Shown one piece after another: positions 1 to 7,991 of a stretch of DNA of 64,000 nucleotides. A program made the position numbers and the translations under genes. The DNA comes from Amycolatopsis sp. FBCC-B4732 (GTDB taxonomy: Bacteria; Actinomycetota; Actinomycetes; Mycobacteriales; Pseudonocardiaceae): the NCBI RefSeq assembly GCF_023008405.1, contig NZ_CP095376.1:1636001-1700000 (forward strand), in the 5' to 3' direction. The first letter of the stretch is position 1. Every line of letters starts with the position of its first letter. Below the pieces are notes generated by a model. The model did not search any database. It saw only the letters and a list, made by a program, of their open reading frames with translations, and had not been told where the DNA came from.

Positions 1-642
1 CGAAACCTCGGGCGCGTCGACGACCGCGGCGCCGACGGCGGCGTCACCGGGCAGCAGGTGCAGCAGCCCTTCCGGCAGCCCGGCCGCCTCGAAGATCCGC
101 ACGATGCTCACGCCGCCGGACACCGCGGTCCGCAGGTCCGGCTTGAGCAGCACGGCGTTGCCGAGCGCCAGCGCGGGCGCGACCGAGCGGATCGCCAGGA
201 TCAGCGGGAAGTTGAACGGCGAAATCACCGAAACCACGCCGCACGGCTGACGTCGCGCGAGCGACCAGCGCGGTTCGCCGGTGCTCAGCACCTCGCCGAG
301 CGGGTGCGTGGGCAGCGCCGCGGCTTCGAAGCAGATCCCGGCCGCCATCTCCGTTTCGATCCCGGCTTTCGGCCGCGTCGAACCGGCTTCGCGGACGATC
401 CAGTCCTGCACCTCGGCGGCGTGGGCCTCCCACAGTTCACCGGCGCGGCGCAGCACCGCGGCGCGCTCGGCGGGCTTGCGCCGCGCCCAGTCGCGCTGGG
501 CCTTCGCCGCCGTGGCTGCGGCTTCCGCGACGTCCGACGGCGTCGCGATGCCCACACCGCCCAGGGTTTCCCCGGTGGCCGGCTCGACGACCTGGTGGGT
601 GCCGCCGCTGCCGCGGCGGAACTCGTGCTCGAACAACGTCAT
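1..642 (-). CDS. Benzaldehyde/aldehyde dehydrogenase, N-terminal 214 codons (gene continues past the window edge)
   Basis: Reading leftwards from the ATG at 642, the frame is open to base 1. The protein begins MTLFEHEFRRGSGG and contains ISPFNFPLILAIRS followed by GNAVLLKPD, the coenzyme-binding signature of NAD(P)-dependent aldehyde dehydrogenases (PWNFP-type motif and the KP lysine). The catalytic cysteine lies beyond the window. It begins 2 bases after the benzoylformate decarboxylase stop, so the two are co-transcribed and probably translationally coupled. Known pathway logic: the decarboxylase makes benzaldehyde and this enzyme oxidises it to benzoate. Substrate is inferred from the neighbour; the family is clear. 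Confidence 0.88.
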   Translation of the reverse strand, partial: MTLFEHEFRRGSGGTHQVVEPATGETLGGVGIATPSDVAEAAATAAKAQRDWARRKPAERAAVLRRAGELWEAHAAEVQDWIVREAGSTRPKAGIETEMAAGICFEAAALPTHPLGEVLSTGEPRWSLARRQPCGVVSVISPFNFPLILAIRSVAPALALGNAVLLKPDLRTAVSGGVSIVRIFEAAGLPEGLLHLLPGDAAVGAAVVDAPEVS

Positions 643-644
643 GA

Positions 645-2219
645 TCACTCCGGTGTGGTCGGTTCGGTGTCGACCTGGATCAGCCGTGGGCCGTCCGGGG
701 TCGACTTGAGCTGCTCGTGCAGGTCGCCGAGGTCGGTGACGGTGGTGGCGGGCACGCCGTAGCCGGCCGCGATCGCGGCGAAGTCCAGGCCGGGGATCTC
801 CGTGCCCGGCACGTCCGGCGTGCCGAGCAGCTCGCCGAACCACCGCAGGGCGCCGTAGACGCCGTTGCGCAGGATCACGAACGTGACCGGGACGCGGTAG
901 TGCGCCGCGCTCCACAACGCCGTGATGCCGTAGTTCGCCGATCCGTCGCCGATGACGCCGACGACCGGCCGGTCCGGGCTGCCCATGGCGACGCCGACCG
1001 CGGCGGGCAGGCCGAACCCGAGCCCGCCGGCGGCCGGGAAGAAGTACGAGCCCTCGCGGCGCAGGTCCAGCTGCCGCCACCAGGCCGAGTTCGTCGACGT
1101 CGATTCGACGACGTACCGGGTGTCGTCGGCCTGGGTCTCGCGCAGGGCAGCGAAAACCTGTTCCGGGTGCAGGGCTTTCGCGCCGGTCTTGGGCTCCGGG
1201 TTCCCGACGAATTCGCCGGTCGAGGTCCGCGCGGGCACCCGCGCGAGCAGGGCCTCGAGCACCGGCGCCGGGTCCGCCACGAGCGCCTCGCCCATCGGCG
1301 CGCGGGCCGCGGCGCCGAAGTCGTCGGTCACCTGGATCAGCCGCGTGCCCTCGGGCAGGTACGCGCCGGGCACGTGCTGGTGGTAGCGGAACACCGGCGC
1401 GCCGAGCACGAGCACGAGGTCGTGCCCGGTGAACGCGGCCGAAACCGGGGCGATGCCGGCCGGCAGCACACCGCGGAACAGCGGGTGCCGGTTGGGGAAG
1501 GGCAGCCGGTGCGGCGACGGCGCCACCCACGTCGGCAGCCCGAGGTGCTCGGCGAGGGCGACGGCGCGGTCGAACAGCCCGGTGGCGTCGACGTCGCCGC
1601 CCAGCACCAGCGCTGGGTTCTTCGCCGCGGCCACGGTCGCGGCGAGCTCGTCGAGCTGGGCCTCCGACGGCGTGAGTCCTCTTCGGACGTTCCGGTCCAG
1701 CGTCACGGCCGCGTTCGGTGACAGCTCGGCGGTCCAGTCGTCGTAGGGGACCGAGAGGTAGGTCGGGCGCCGGTGCAGTTCGGCCTCGAACACGGCCTGC
1801 GCCAGCGAGCGGGGGACGTCGTCCGCGCAGCTCGGCTCGCCGGCCCAGCCGACCAGGGGCCGCATCAGCTGGGTGGCGTCGACGTTGGCGAGCATCGCCT
1901 CCAGGCCGATGGCCGACCGGACCTGCTGGCCGGCGGTCAGCACCAGGGGTGAGCGCGAGTAGACGGCGTTGGTCAGCGCGCCCATCGCGTTGCCCGAGCC
2001 GGCGGCGGCGTGCAGGTTGACCAGCACCGGACGGCCGGTCGCCTGGGCGTAGCCGTCGGCCATCCCGACGACGGCGCCTTCGTGCAGGCCGAGGACGTAC
2101 CGGAAGTTCCCCGGCAGCTCGGCGAGGAACGGCAGCTCGTTGGAGCCGGGGTTGCCGAAGATCGTGGTCAGGCCACGGCGGTCCAGGAACTCGTGGGCGA
2201 GCCGGCGGGCGGTGGGCAT
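645..2219 (-). CDS. mdlC: Benzoylformate decarboxylase (thiamine diphosphate enzyme)
   Basis: A 524-residue ThDP-dependent decarboxylase that converts benzoylformate to benzaldehyde and CO2 in mandelate degradation. Active-site residues fall at the positions known for the Pseudomonas enzyme: Ser26 in GNPGSNELP, Glu47 in LHEGAV, His70 in NLHAAAG and a histidine in FRYHQH near 280. The C-terminal third carries the ThDP/Mg motif GDGSANYGI. Length matches the family (about 528). The ATG at 2219 has GAGGAGG about 9 bases upstream. It is first in an operon with the aldehyde dehydrogenase and is divergent from a LysR gene. Related 2-oxo acid decarboxylases are the only serious alternative. Confidence 0.92.
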   Translation of the reverse strand: MPTARRLAHEFLDRRGLTTIFGNPGSNELPFLAELPGNFRYVLGLHEGAVVGMADGYAQATGRPVLVNLHAAAGSGNAMGALTNAVYSRSPLVLTAGQQVRSAIGLEAMLANVDATQLMRPLVGWAGEPSCADDVPRSLAQAVFEAELHRRPTYLSVPYDDWTAELSPNAAVTLDRNVRRGLTPSEAQLDELAATVAAAKNPALVLGGDVDATGLFDRAVALAEHLGLPTWVAPSPHRLPFPNRHPLFRGVLPAGIAPVSAAFTGHDLVLVLGAPVFRYHQHVPGAYLPEGTRLIQVTDDFGAAARAPMGEALVADPAPVLEALLARVPARTSTGEFVGNPEPKTGAKALHPEQVFAALRETQADDTRYVVESTSTNSAWWRQLDLRREGSYFFPAAGGLGFGLPAAVGVAMGSPDRPVVGVIGDGSANYGITALWSAAHYRVPVTFVILRNGVYGALRWFGELLGTPDVPGTEIPGLDFAAIAAGYGVPATTVTDLGDLHEQLKSTPDGPRLIQVDTEPTTPE

Positions 2220-2320
2220 GGCGCGGGTCCTCCTCGGGCGGGGTTGGACCAGACCCTAGGGAGCCCACCGGCCTGTGCTCCAATAAATGTTGTCGCGTGG
2301 GTTCATAGATGGGATCGATG
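2220..2320. promoter_or_regulatory. Divergent promoter region, mdlC / LysR regulator
   Basis: A 101-base gap between divergently transcribed genes. The half next to the LysR gene is AT-richer than its surroundings (CAATAAATGTTG at about 2280-2291). LysR regulators usually bind such shared intergenic regions. No exact operator could be assigned by eye. Confidence 0.35.
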
Positions 2321-3211
2321 ATGCGGGACTTCGACCTCAACCTGGTCCGGACGTTCGTGCTGCTCTACGAGACCCGCAGCGTGACCGCGACGGCGGAGTC
2401 CCTGCATGTCACGCAGCCGACGATCAGCTACAGCCTGCAGAAGCTGCGGCGCCGGTTCTCCGACGAGCTGTTCCGCCGCGGCGGCAGCGGCCTGGTGCCG
2501 ACGACGACCGCCCGCGCGCTCTACGAGCCGCTGCACAGCGCGCTGTCGGGGATCGAAACGGCGGTCAGCGGCGCCTGGTCATTCGACCCCTCGACCGCGC
2601 GGGCGGCGTTCACGCTGTGCCTGTCGGACCTGGGGGAGATCTCACTGCTGCCCCGGCTGATGGCCGCGCTGCCTTCGCGCGCGCCCGGCGTGACGCTGAC
2701 CGTCCGCCCCCTCGACGTCGACCGCGCCGCCGACCAGCTCGGCCGCGGCGAGATCGACGCGTTCATCGCGTCCCCGCTGATCAGCTCCCAGCGCGTCGCG
2801 CGGATCCCGCTGTTCTCCGAGGGCTACCTGGGGATGGTGGCGCTGGACCACCCGCGCCTGGAAGCCGAGGTGGACTTCGCCGCGCTGGCGGCCGAGCGCC
2901 ACGTGACGGTGTTCGGCCCGACCGGCCACGACGGCCCCCGCCGGGCCCTGGAGGCCCACGGGCTCCTGGACCGCGTGGTCCTGGAGGTGACCCGCTTCGC
3001 GGCCCTGCCGTACCTGGTCCAGGACAGCGACCTGGTGGCGATGGTCCCGCGCCTGGTGGCGGAGATGTTCGCGGGTGAGCACCGCGTCCGCCTGTTCGAC
3101 CTGCCGATGGACGTCGAGCCGGCGCAGGTTTCGGTGTACACGCGGCACACACACGCCCGCAGCCCGGCCCAGCACTGGCTGGTGGGCTTCATGCGCGAGG
3201 TGCTGGGTTAA
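2321..3211 (+). CDS. LysR-family transcriptional regulator of the mandelate-type genes
   Basis: Begins MRDFDLNLVRTFVLL, with the LysR winged-helix in residues 1-60 (SVTATAESLHVTQPTISYS recognition region) followed by a two-lobed effector-binding domain, about 297 residues in all. In-frame ATGs also occur at 2309 and 2318; 2321 has GGGA 6 bases upstream. It is divergent from mdlC, the classic arrangement for a LysR activator of a catabolic operon, so benzoylformate or mandelate is the likely inducer (inference). Its stop overlaps the stop of the convergent CBM2 gene at 3208-3211. Confidence 0.88.
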   Translation: MRDFDLNLVRTFVLLYETRSVTATAESLHVTQPTISYSLQKLRRRFSDELFRRGGSGLVPTTTARALYEPLHSALSGIETAVSGAWSFDPSTARAAFTLCLSDLGEISLLPRLMAALPSRAPGVTLTVRPLDVDRAADQLGRGEIDAFIASPLISSQRVARIPLFSEGYLGMVALDHPRLEAEVDFAALAAERHVTVFGPTGHDGPRRALEAHGLLDRVVLEVTRFAALPYLVQDSDLVAMVPRLVAEMFAGEHRVRLFDLPMDVEPAQVSVYTRHTHARSPAQHWLVGFMREVLG

Positions 3212-3978
3212 CCGGCGCCGCAGCGGCTGCCGTTGAGCGTGAACCCCGTCGGCGCCGGGTTGCCGTGGTCGAAGGCGCCGTTGAAGCCGATCTCGACCGT
3301 CCCGCCCGGCGCCAGGTCGACGTTGTACGAAACGGCGTCCATCGTGACCCGCCCGCCGCTCTGCGCGAAGTCGCCGTTCCAGCTGTGGGTGACCCGCTGG
3401 CCGGCGGTGAAGGTCCAGGTGAGCGTCCACGGCGAGAGCGTCTGACGGCCTCTGTTGGTGACGGCGACGCCCGCGGTGAACCCGGTGTCCCACTGGTCGG
3501 TCACGGAGTAGCGCACGGTGCACAGCGCTTCCTGGACCGGTGTGGACGCGGGCGCGGGAGGGGGCGCGGCCGGTGTCGTCGAGGTGGCGGACGCGGTCTG
3601 GCGCAGCACGGTGGGGATCGGCGTCGGCGTGGGCTTCGGCGTCGTCGAGCGCGGGGTCGTGGCGGGCGCGAGCGACTCCGCGGCCGTCGCCTGCCGCCCC
3701 GGCGAGCTTTCCGACGTCACCGCGATGAGCACGAGGCTGCCGACCACCACGACGGCGCCGCCGAGCGCGGAAATCCACCGGATCCGCCGCCCGGCCCGCT
3801 GCTGGTGCGCCGCGGCCTCGCGCGCCCGCTGCTCGAGGCGCTCGCGGTAGCCGTCCCCGGTGTCTTCCTCGCGCACGGCCGCGGTTCCGGGCGCGTCGCC
3901 GAGTGATCGCGGGGTCGCCCCGGTCTCCCGGAGCAGCTCGGCGACCGAGATCTCGTCGTCGTTCCGCCGCCGACCCAT
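3208..3978 (-). CDS. Membrane-anchored protein with C-terminal CBM2 cellulose-binding domain
   Basis: 256 residues. The N-terminal 80 are charged and cytoplasmic-looking, followed by one transmembrane segment (ISALGGAVVVVGSLVLIAV, about 89-107), a Thr/Pro/Ala-rich linker to about 150, and a C-terminal domain. That domain has CBM2 features: paired cysteines (CTVRYSV near its start and SRCGAG at the end) and aromatics in DQWDTGF, WTLTWTF and THSWNGDF. This makes an extracellular carbohydrate-binding module tethered to the membrane with no catalytic domain. A polysaccharide-sensing or adhesion role is inference. Confidence 0.8.
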   Translation of the reverse strand: MGRRRNDDEISVAELLRETGATPRSLGDAPGTAAVREEDTGDGYRERLEQRAREAAAHQQRAGRRIRWISALGGAVVVVGSLVLIAVTSESSPGRQATAAESLAPATTPRSTTPKPTPTPIPTVLRQTASATSTTPAAPPPAPASTPVQEALCTVRYSVTDQWDTGFTAGVAVTNRGRQTLSPWTLTWTFTAGQRVTHSWNGDFAQSGGRVTMDAVSYNVDLAPGGTVEIGFNGAFDHGNPAPTGFTLNGSRCGAG

Positions 3979-4143
3979 CCGGAACCTCCCGTTCTGCGGC
4001 CCGACCGGCGAATCCTAGGAAGCCGCGGCGACCTTGTAAACCACGTAAACCACGTGCACGCGACGTGCACGAGACGGTGATGCCGGGGGAGTTCTCTGGG
4101 GTCGTGGCCGGATCACCCGGCCGGGATCCCCAGGAGGTTTCCG

Positions 4144-5088
4144 ATGTCCGAGAAGAAGATCATCGCCGTCGTCGGCGCGACCGGCCAGCAGGGCGGCGGG
4201 CTCGCACGCGCCATCCTCGACGACCCGGAGCGGCGGTTCGCGCTGCGTGCGCTCACCCGCAACCCGGACTCCGAGTCCGCGCGGGCCCTCGCCGCGCGCG
4301 GCGCCGAAGTCGTCGCGGCCGACCTCGACGACGAAGCGAGCCTGACGAAGGCGTTCGAAGGCGCGTATGGCGCTTACCTCGTCACGGCGTTCTGGGAGTA
4401 CAACTCCGTGGAGCGCGAACAGCACCAGGCCCGCGCGATGGCCGCGGCCGCCAAGGCCGCCGGGCTGCGGCACGTGATCTGGTCGACCCTGCCCGACACC
4501 CGCCTCCACCTGCGTGACGACGACCGCGCGCCGACGCTGCACGGCCGGTACAAGGTCCCGCACTTCGACAGCAAGGCCGAGGCCGAGGCGTTCTTCGTCG
4601 AGGCCGGCGTGCCCACGACGTTCCTCTCGACGACGTTCTACTTCGAAGCCTTCCTCGACTTCTTCCGCCCGGTCCGCGACCCCGACGGCGTCGTCGCGCT
4701 GCACCTGCCGATGGCCGGCGGCCGGCTGCCGGGCATCGCGGCCGAGGACATCGGGCGCACGGCGTTCGGCGTCCTCGCCCGCGGCCCGGAGCTGGCGGGG
4801 GAGACGATCAGCATCTCCGGCGAGAACCTGACCGGCGAGGAGTACGCGGCGGCGTTCGCGAAGCAGCTCGGCACCGACGTCGCGTACCGGCCGATGGGCG
4901 TCGACCAGCTGCGTGCCTCGGGCGCACCGGGCGCCGACGACCTCGCGAACATGTTCTTCTACTACGCCGAGCACGAAGCCGCGTTCGCCGGCGTGCGCGA
5001 CCCCGAGGCGGTGCGGCGGCTGAACCCGCGGCTGCAGGACTTCACGACCTGGCTCGCCGGCCACCGCGACGCCTTCGGCGAGCTGTGA
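4144..5088 (+). CDS. NmrA-like NAD(P)-binding protein
   Basis: 314 residues. The Rossmann fingerprint VVGATGQQGGGLARAI (9-24) replaces the GxxGxxG of classic dehydrogenases, as in NmrA/HSCARG-type atypical SDR proteins. These sense or use NADP and often lack the catalytic Tyr-Lys pair. The ATG is preceded by AGGAGG (spacing about 7). The TGA overlaps the start of the LLM oxidoreductase (GTGATG at 5085-5090), so the two are coupled. A redox-linked function with its partner is inference; substrate unknown. Confidence 0.85.
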   Translation: MSEKKIIAVVGATGQQGGGLARAILDDPERRFALRALTRNPDSESARALAARGAEVVAADLDDEASLTKAFEGAYGAYLVTAFWEYNSVEREQHQARAMAAAAKAAGLRHVIWSTLPDTRLHLRDDDRAPTLHGRYKVPHFDSKAEAEAFFVEAGVPTTFLSTTFYFEAFLDFFRPVRDPDGVVALHLPMAGGRLPGIAAEDIGRTAFGVLARGPELAGETISISGENLTGEEYAAAFAKQLGTDVAYRPMGVDQLRASGAPGADDLANMFFYYAEHEAAFAGVRDPEAVRRLNPRLQDFTTWLAGHRDAFGEL

Positions 5089-6104
5089 TGGAGTTCGGGA
5101 TCTTCGGGGTCGGGGACATCGCCACCGACCCCGTGACCGGCCGGGCGCCGACCGAGCACGAGCGGATCGGGCGGATGGTCGAGCTGGCCGTGCGCGCCGA
5201 AGAGGCCGGTCTCGACGTCTACGCGACGGGGGAGCACCACAACCCGCCGTTCGTGCCGTCGTCGCCGACCACGCTGCTGGGGTTCATCGCGGCGCGCACG
5301 AGCCGGATCACGCTGTCGACGTCGACGACGCTGATCACCACGAACGACCCGGTCAAGATCGCCGAGGACTACGCGATGCTGCAGCACCTCGCCGACGGCC
5401 GCGTCGACCTGATGCTCGGGCGTGGCAACACCGGCCCGGTGTACCCGTGGTTCGGCAAGGACATCCGCGACGGCATCGCGCTGGCCGTGGAGAACTACGC
5501 GCTGCTGCGGCGGTTGTGGCGGGAGGAGGTCGTGGACTGGTCCGGGCGGTTCCGGACGCCGTTGCAGGGCTTCACGTCGACGCCCCGGCCGCTGGACGGG
5601 AAGCCGCCGTTCGTCTGGCACGGGTCGATCCGCAGCCCGCAGATCGCCGAACAGGCCGCGTTCTACGGCGACGGTTTCTTCCACAACAACATCTTCTGGC
5701 CGGTCGACCACACCAAGCGGATGGTCGCGTTCTACCGGGAGCGGTTCGAGCACCACGGCCACGGCCCGGCCGGCAGCGCGATCGTCGGCCTCGGCGGCCA
5801 GGTGTTCATGCGCCGCCGTTCCCAGGACGCGATCGCGGAGTTCCGCCCGTACTTCGACCATTCGCCGATCTACGGCCACGGCCCGTCGCTCGAGGAGACG
5901 ATGGCCCAGACACCCCTGGCCGTCGGCAGCCCGCAGCAGGTCATCGACCGCACGATGCGCTTCCGCGAGGACTTCGGCGAGTACCGGCGGCAGCTGTTCA
6001 ACATCGACGGCATGGGCCTGCCCCATTCGGCGGCGCTGGACCAGATCGACCTACTGGGCGCGGAGGTGGTCCCGGCCCTGCGATCGTCGTCGCGCGCGGC
6101 GTGA
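5088..6104 (+). CDS. LLM-class flavin-dependent oxidoreductase (luciferase-like)
   Basis: 338 residues with bacterial luciferase-like TIM-barrel features: MEFGIFGVGDIA at the N-terminus, AEEAGLDVYATGEHHNPP near 45-62, and LADGRVDLMLGRGN near 103-116. These proteins use reduced FMN or F420 in monooxygenase or dehydrogenase reactions. GTG (5085) and ATG (5088) starts are adjacent and overlap the NmrA stop. Substrate not predictable. Confidence 0.87.
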   Translation: MEFGIFGVGDIATDPVTGRAPTEHERIGRMVELAVRAEEAGLDVYATGEHHNPPFVPSSPTTLLGFIAARTSRITLSTSTTLITTNDPVKIAEDYAMLQHLADGRVDLMLGRGNTGPVYPWFGKDIRDGIALAVENYALLRRLWREEVVDWSGRFRTPLQGFTSTPRPLDGKPPFVWHGSIRSPQIAEQAAFYGDGFFHNNIFWPVDHTKRMVAFYRERFEHHGHGPAGSAIVGLGGQVFMRRRSQDAIAEFRPYFDHSPIYGHGPSLEETMAQTPLAVGSPQQVIDRTMRFREDFGEYRRQLFNIDGMGLPHSAALDQIDLLGAEVVPALRSSSRAA

Positions 6105-6145
6105 TGCGGGAATACCGGTCCGTCGCCACGGGTTCACCCGGCGTG

Positions 6146-7816
6146 ATGCGGTACGAGCTGCTGGGCCCGGTCCGAGCGTGGCGCGACGACGTCGAGATCG
6201 AGCTGGGCCCACCCCAGCAACGAGCGACCCTGGCGGTGCTCCTCCTGCAGGAAGGCACGCCGCTGACCCCGTCCCAGCTGGTATCGGCCCTGTGGAGCGG
6301 CGCCGAGCCCCGGGCGGCGATCGGCATGGTCCGCTCGTACGTGTCCCGCCTGCGCCACGCGGGCGTCCCCATCGAATCCGCGTCCGGCGGCTACGCCCTT
6401 GCTGCACCGGCCCTGGACCAGACGGAGTTCCAGCGCCTGCTCGCTTCGGCCCGCTCCTCTGCTTCCTTGAGGGCCGCACTGGCCCTATGGCACGGAACCC
6501 CGTTGTCCGGCCTTTCGGGCGCCTACGCGGAGGCGGAGCGAGTGCGGCTGGCGGAGCTCCGCCTGACCGCCCGCGAAGACCTGGCGGCAGCGGACATCGC
6601 CGAGGGCCGCCACGCGGAGGCATCGACGGCCTTGACCGACCTGATCGCCGAGGAACCGCTGCGCGAGCGCCCCCGCGAGCTGCAGATGCTGGCGCTGTAC
6701 CGCTCCGGCCGCCAGGCGGAGGCGCTGGCGGTGTTCACCAGCACCCAGCAGCTCCTGGAGTCGGAGCTGGGCCTGTACCCCGGCCCGCAGCTGAAGGAGA
6801 TGCAACGGCGGATCTTGGCGGCGGACCCGACGTTGACTCCGGTCAAGCCGTCCGGCCCCTCCCAGCTGCCACCCCAACTCCCGGAGTTCACGGGCCGCGC
6901 CCCGGAGCTGGCGACGCTGGTCGAGGCCCTGAAGCCCATGGATTCGTCGGTCCCGGTCCAAGGCATCGAAGGCCTGGCGGCGATCGGCAAGACAACCCTG
7001 GCCGTCCAAGCGGCGCACAAGGTGTCGGGATCCTTCCCGGACGGCCGCCTGTTCGTGGACCTGGCGGCGTCCCCGGACCCGCTGGCGGAGCTGCTACGCG
7101 GAATAGGCGTGACGGCGCTGCCCGGTTCGTCCAGCGAACGCGCGGCTTTGTGGCGAGCCCGGACAACGGGCCTGCGCCTCCTGGTGGTCCTCGACGACGC
7201 CCGAAGCGAAGAGGAGATCCGCCCCCTGATCCCAGGCCCAGCCGGCCCGGCGGTACTCATCACGGCCCGCCAGCGCCTGTACGGCCTGGCGCACACGCAG
7301 TGGACCAAACTGAGCGGCTTGAGCCCCTCGGACTCGCTGACGCTGCTGGAGCACCTGCTCGGCCCCGCCCGGCTCGCGGAGGACCCAGCAGCGTCCTTGA
7401 CCTTGGCGACCCGAACAGCGGGCTTCCCCCAGGTCCTCCAGGCGGTGGCGGCGAGGTTGGCCTCCCGCCCGGCGTGGACGATGTCGGAAGCCCTGACCCG
7501 GTTGGGACGTCCGGCCCCAGGAGCCTCGGTGACACCCCCGGAGTGCTGGGCGATCGAGAAGCCGTACGAGTCGACCCTGTCCCAGCTGACCCCGACCCAA
7601 GCCGAGGCGTTCCGATCCCTGGCCTCCCCAGCCCCGATCTCGGTCCCCACGGCGGCTTCGATCTTGCGAATACCCCTGAGCGACGCGGCGGTGCTGCTGG
7701 AGTCCCTGGTGGACGCCCACTTGCTGGAGCCGTTCGGCACGGACCGCTACCGGTACGAGGAGCCGTTGCTGATGTTCGCCCTGGGCCGGCAGGCTGAATC
7801 GATGCAGCCTGGCTGA
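6146..7816 (+). CDS. SARP/AfsR-like regulator: winged helix, BTAD and NB-ARC ATPase
   Basis: 556 residues. Residues 1-85 are an OmpR-type winged helix (MRYELLGPVRAW; MVRSYVSRLR; SGGYAL), about 90-235 a bacterial transcriptional activation domain of helical repeats (ESELGLYPGPQL), and from about 250 an NB-ARC NTPase with P-loop GLAAIGKTT and VVLDDARSEE as Walker B. It is shorter than AfsR because C-terminal TPRs are missing. The open frame extends far upstream through the LLM gene, but homology starts at MRYELLGPV; the ATG at 6146 is chosen (a GTG lies at 6143). Possible pathway-specific activator, target unknown. Confidence 0.85.
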   Translation: MRYELLGPVRAWRDDVEIELGPPQQRATLAVLLLQEGTPLTPSQLVSALWSGAEPRAAIGMVRSYVSRLRHAGVPIESASGGYALAAPALDQTEFQRLLASARSSASLRAALALWHGTPLSGLSGAYAEAERVRLAELRLTAREDLAAADIAEGRHAEASTALTDLIAEEPLRERPRELQMLALYRSGRQAEALAVFTSTQQLLESELGLYPGPQLKEMQRRILAADPTLTPVKPSGPSQLPPQLPEFTGRAPELATLVEALKPMDSSVPVQGIEGLAAIGKTTLAVQAAHKVSGSFPDGRLFVDLAASPDPLAELLRGIGVTALPGSSSERAALWRARTTGLRLLVVLDDARSEEEIRPLIPGPAGPAVLITARQRLYGLAHTQWTKLSGLSPSDSLTLLEHLLGPARLAEDPAASLTLATRTAGFPQVLQAVAARLASRPAWTMSEALTRLGRPAPGASVTPPECWAIEKPYESTLSQLTPTQAEAFRSLASPAPISVPTAASILRIPLSDAAVLLESLVDAHLLEPFGTDRYRYEEPLLMFALGRQAESMQPG

Positions 7817-7860
7817 AACTGTGTGATCTTGCCAGAGGGGGCGAGGCGGTGGATGTGCAC

Positions 7861-7877
7861 CCCCCTGAACAAGGGGG
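7861..7877 (+). terminator. Short GC hairpin after the SARP gene
   Basis: CCCCCT at 7861-7866 pairs with AGGGGG at 7872-7877 around a 5-base loop, about 45 bases after the SARP stop and before the tRNA. No T-tract is obvious, so termination is probable rather than certain. Confidence 0.45.
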
Positions 7878-7907
7878 AGGGGCGGCCGTATACTCTTTCT
7901 TCAGCAG

Positions 7908-7991
7908 GTCCGAGTGGCGGAATGGCAGACGCGCTAGCTTGAGGTGCTAGTGCCCTTAACGGGCGTGGGGGTTCAAGTCCCCCCTCGGACA
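7908..7991 (+). tRNA. tRNA-Leu (anticodon GAG)
   Basis: Acceptor arm GTCCGAG (7908-7914) pairs with CTCGGAC (7984-7990), with discriminator A at 7991. Anticodon stem CTAGC/GCTAG encloses loop TTGAGGT, so the anticodon is GAG. A long variable arm (TGCCCTTAACGGGC region) marks class II, and the T-arm is GGGGGTTCAAGTCCCCC. CCA is not encoded. The 3' half is also the end of the integrase reading frame on the opposite strand, so the tRNA is the integration target and was left intact. Confidence 0.96.
7956..7991. other. Candidate attachment site (attL core) in the tRNA 3' part
   Basis: The integrase gene ends inside the tRNA: its stop is at 7956-7958 and its last eleven codons (C-P-R-G-D-L-N-P-H-A-R) lie on tRNA-Leu sequence. 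Site-specific integration into a tRNA 3' end that leaves a whole tRNA is the simplest explanation. The crossover position cannot be fixed without attR or an empty site, and no second copy of the T-arm was noticed in this window. Confidence 0.6.

Noticed and set aside
717..1721. Plus-strand open frame opposite benzoylformate decarboxylase
   Set aside because: The minus-strand gene has all catalytic residues; the plus frame is low-complexity shadow.
4015..6026. Long minus-strand open frames opposite the NmrA and LLM genes
   Set aside because: They are mirror frames of high-GC coding DNA with Arg/Gly/Val-rich composition and no motifs.
5422..7816. Very long open frames running through the LLM oxidoreductase into the SARP gene
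   Set aside because: The part before 6146 is a shadow of the LLM gene; SARP homology begins at 6146.
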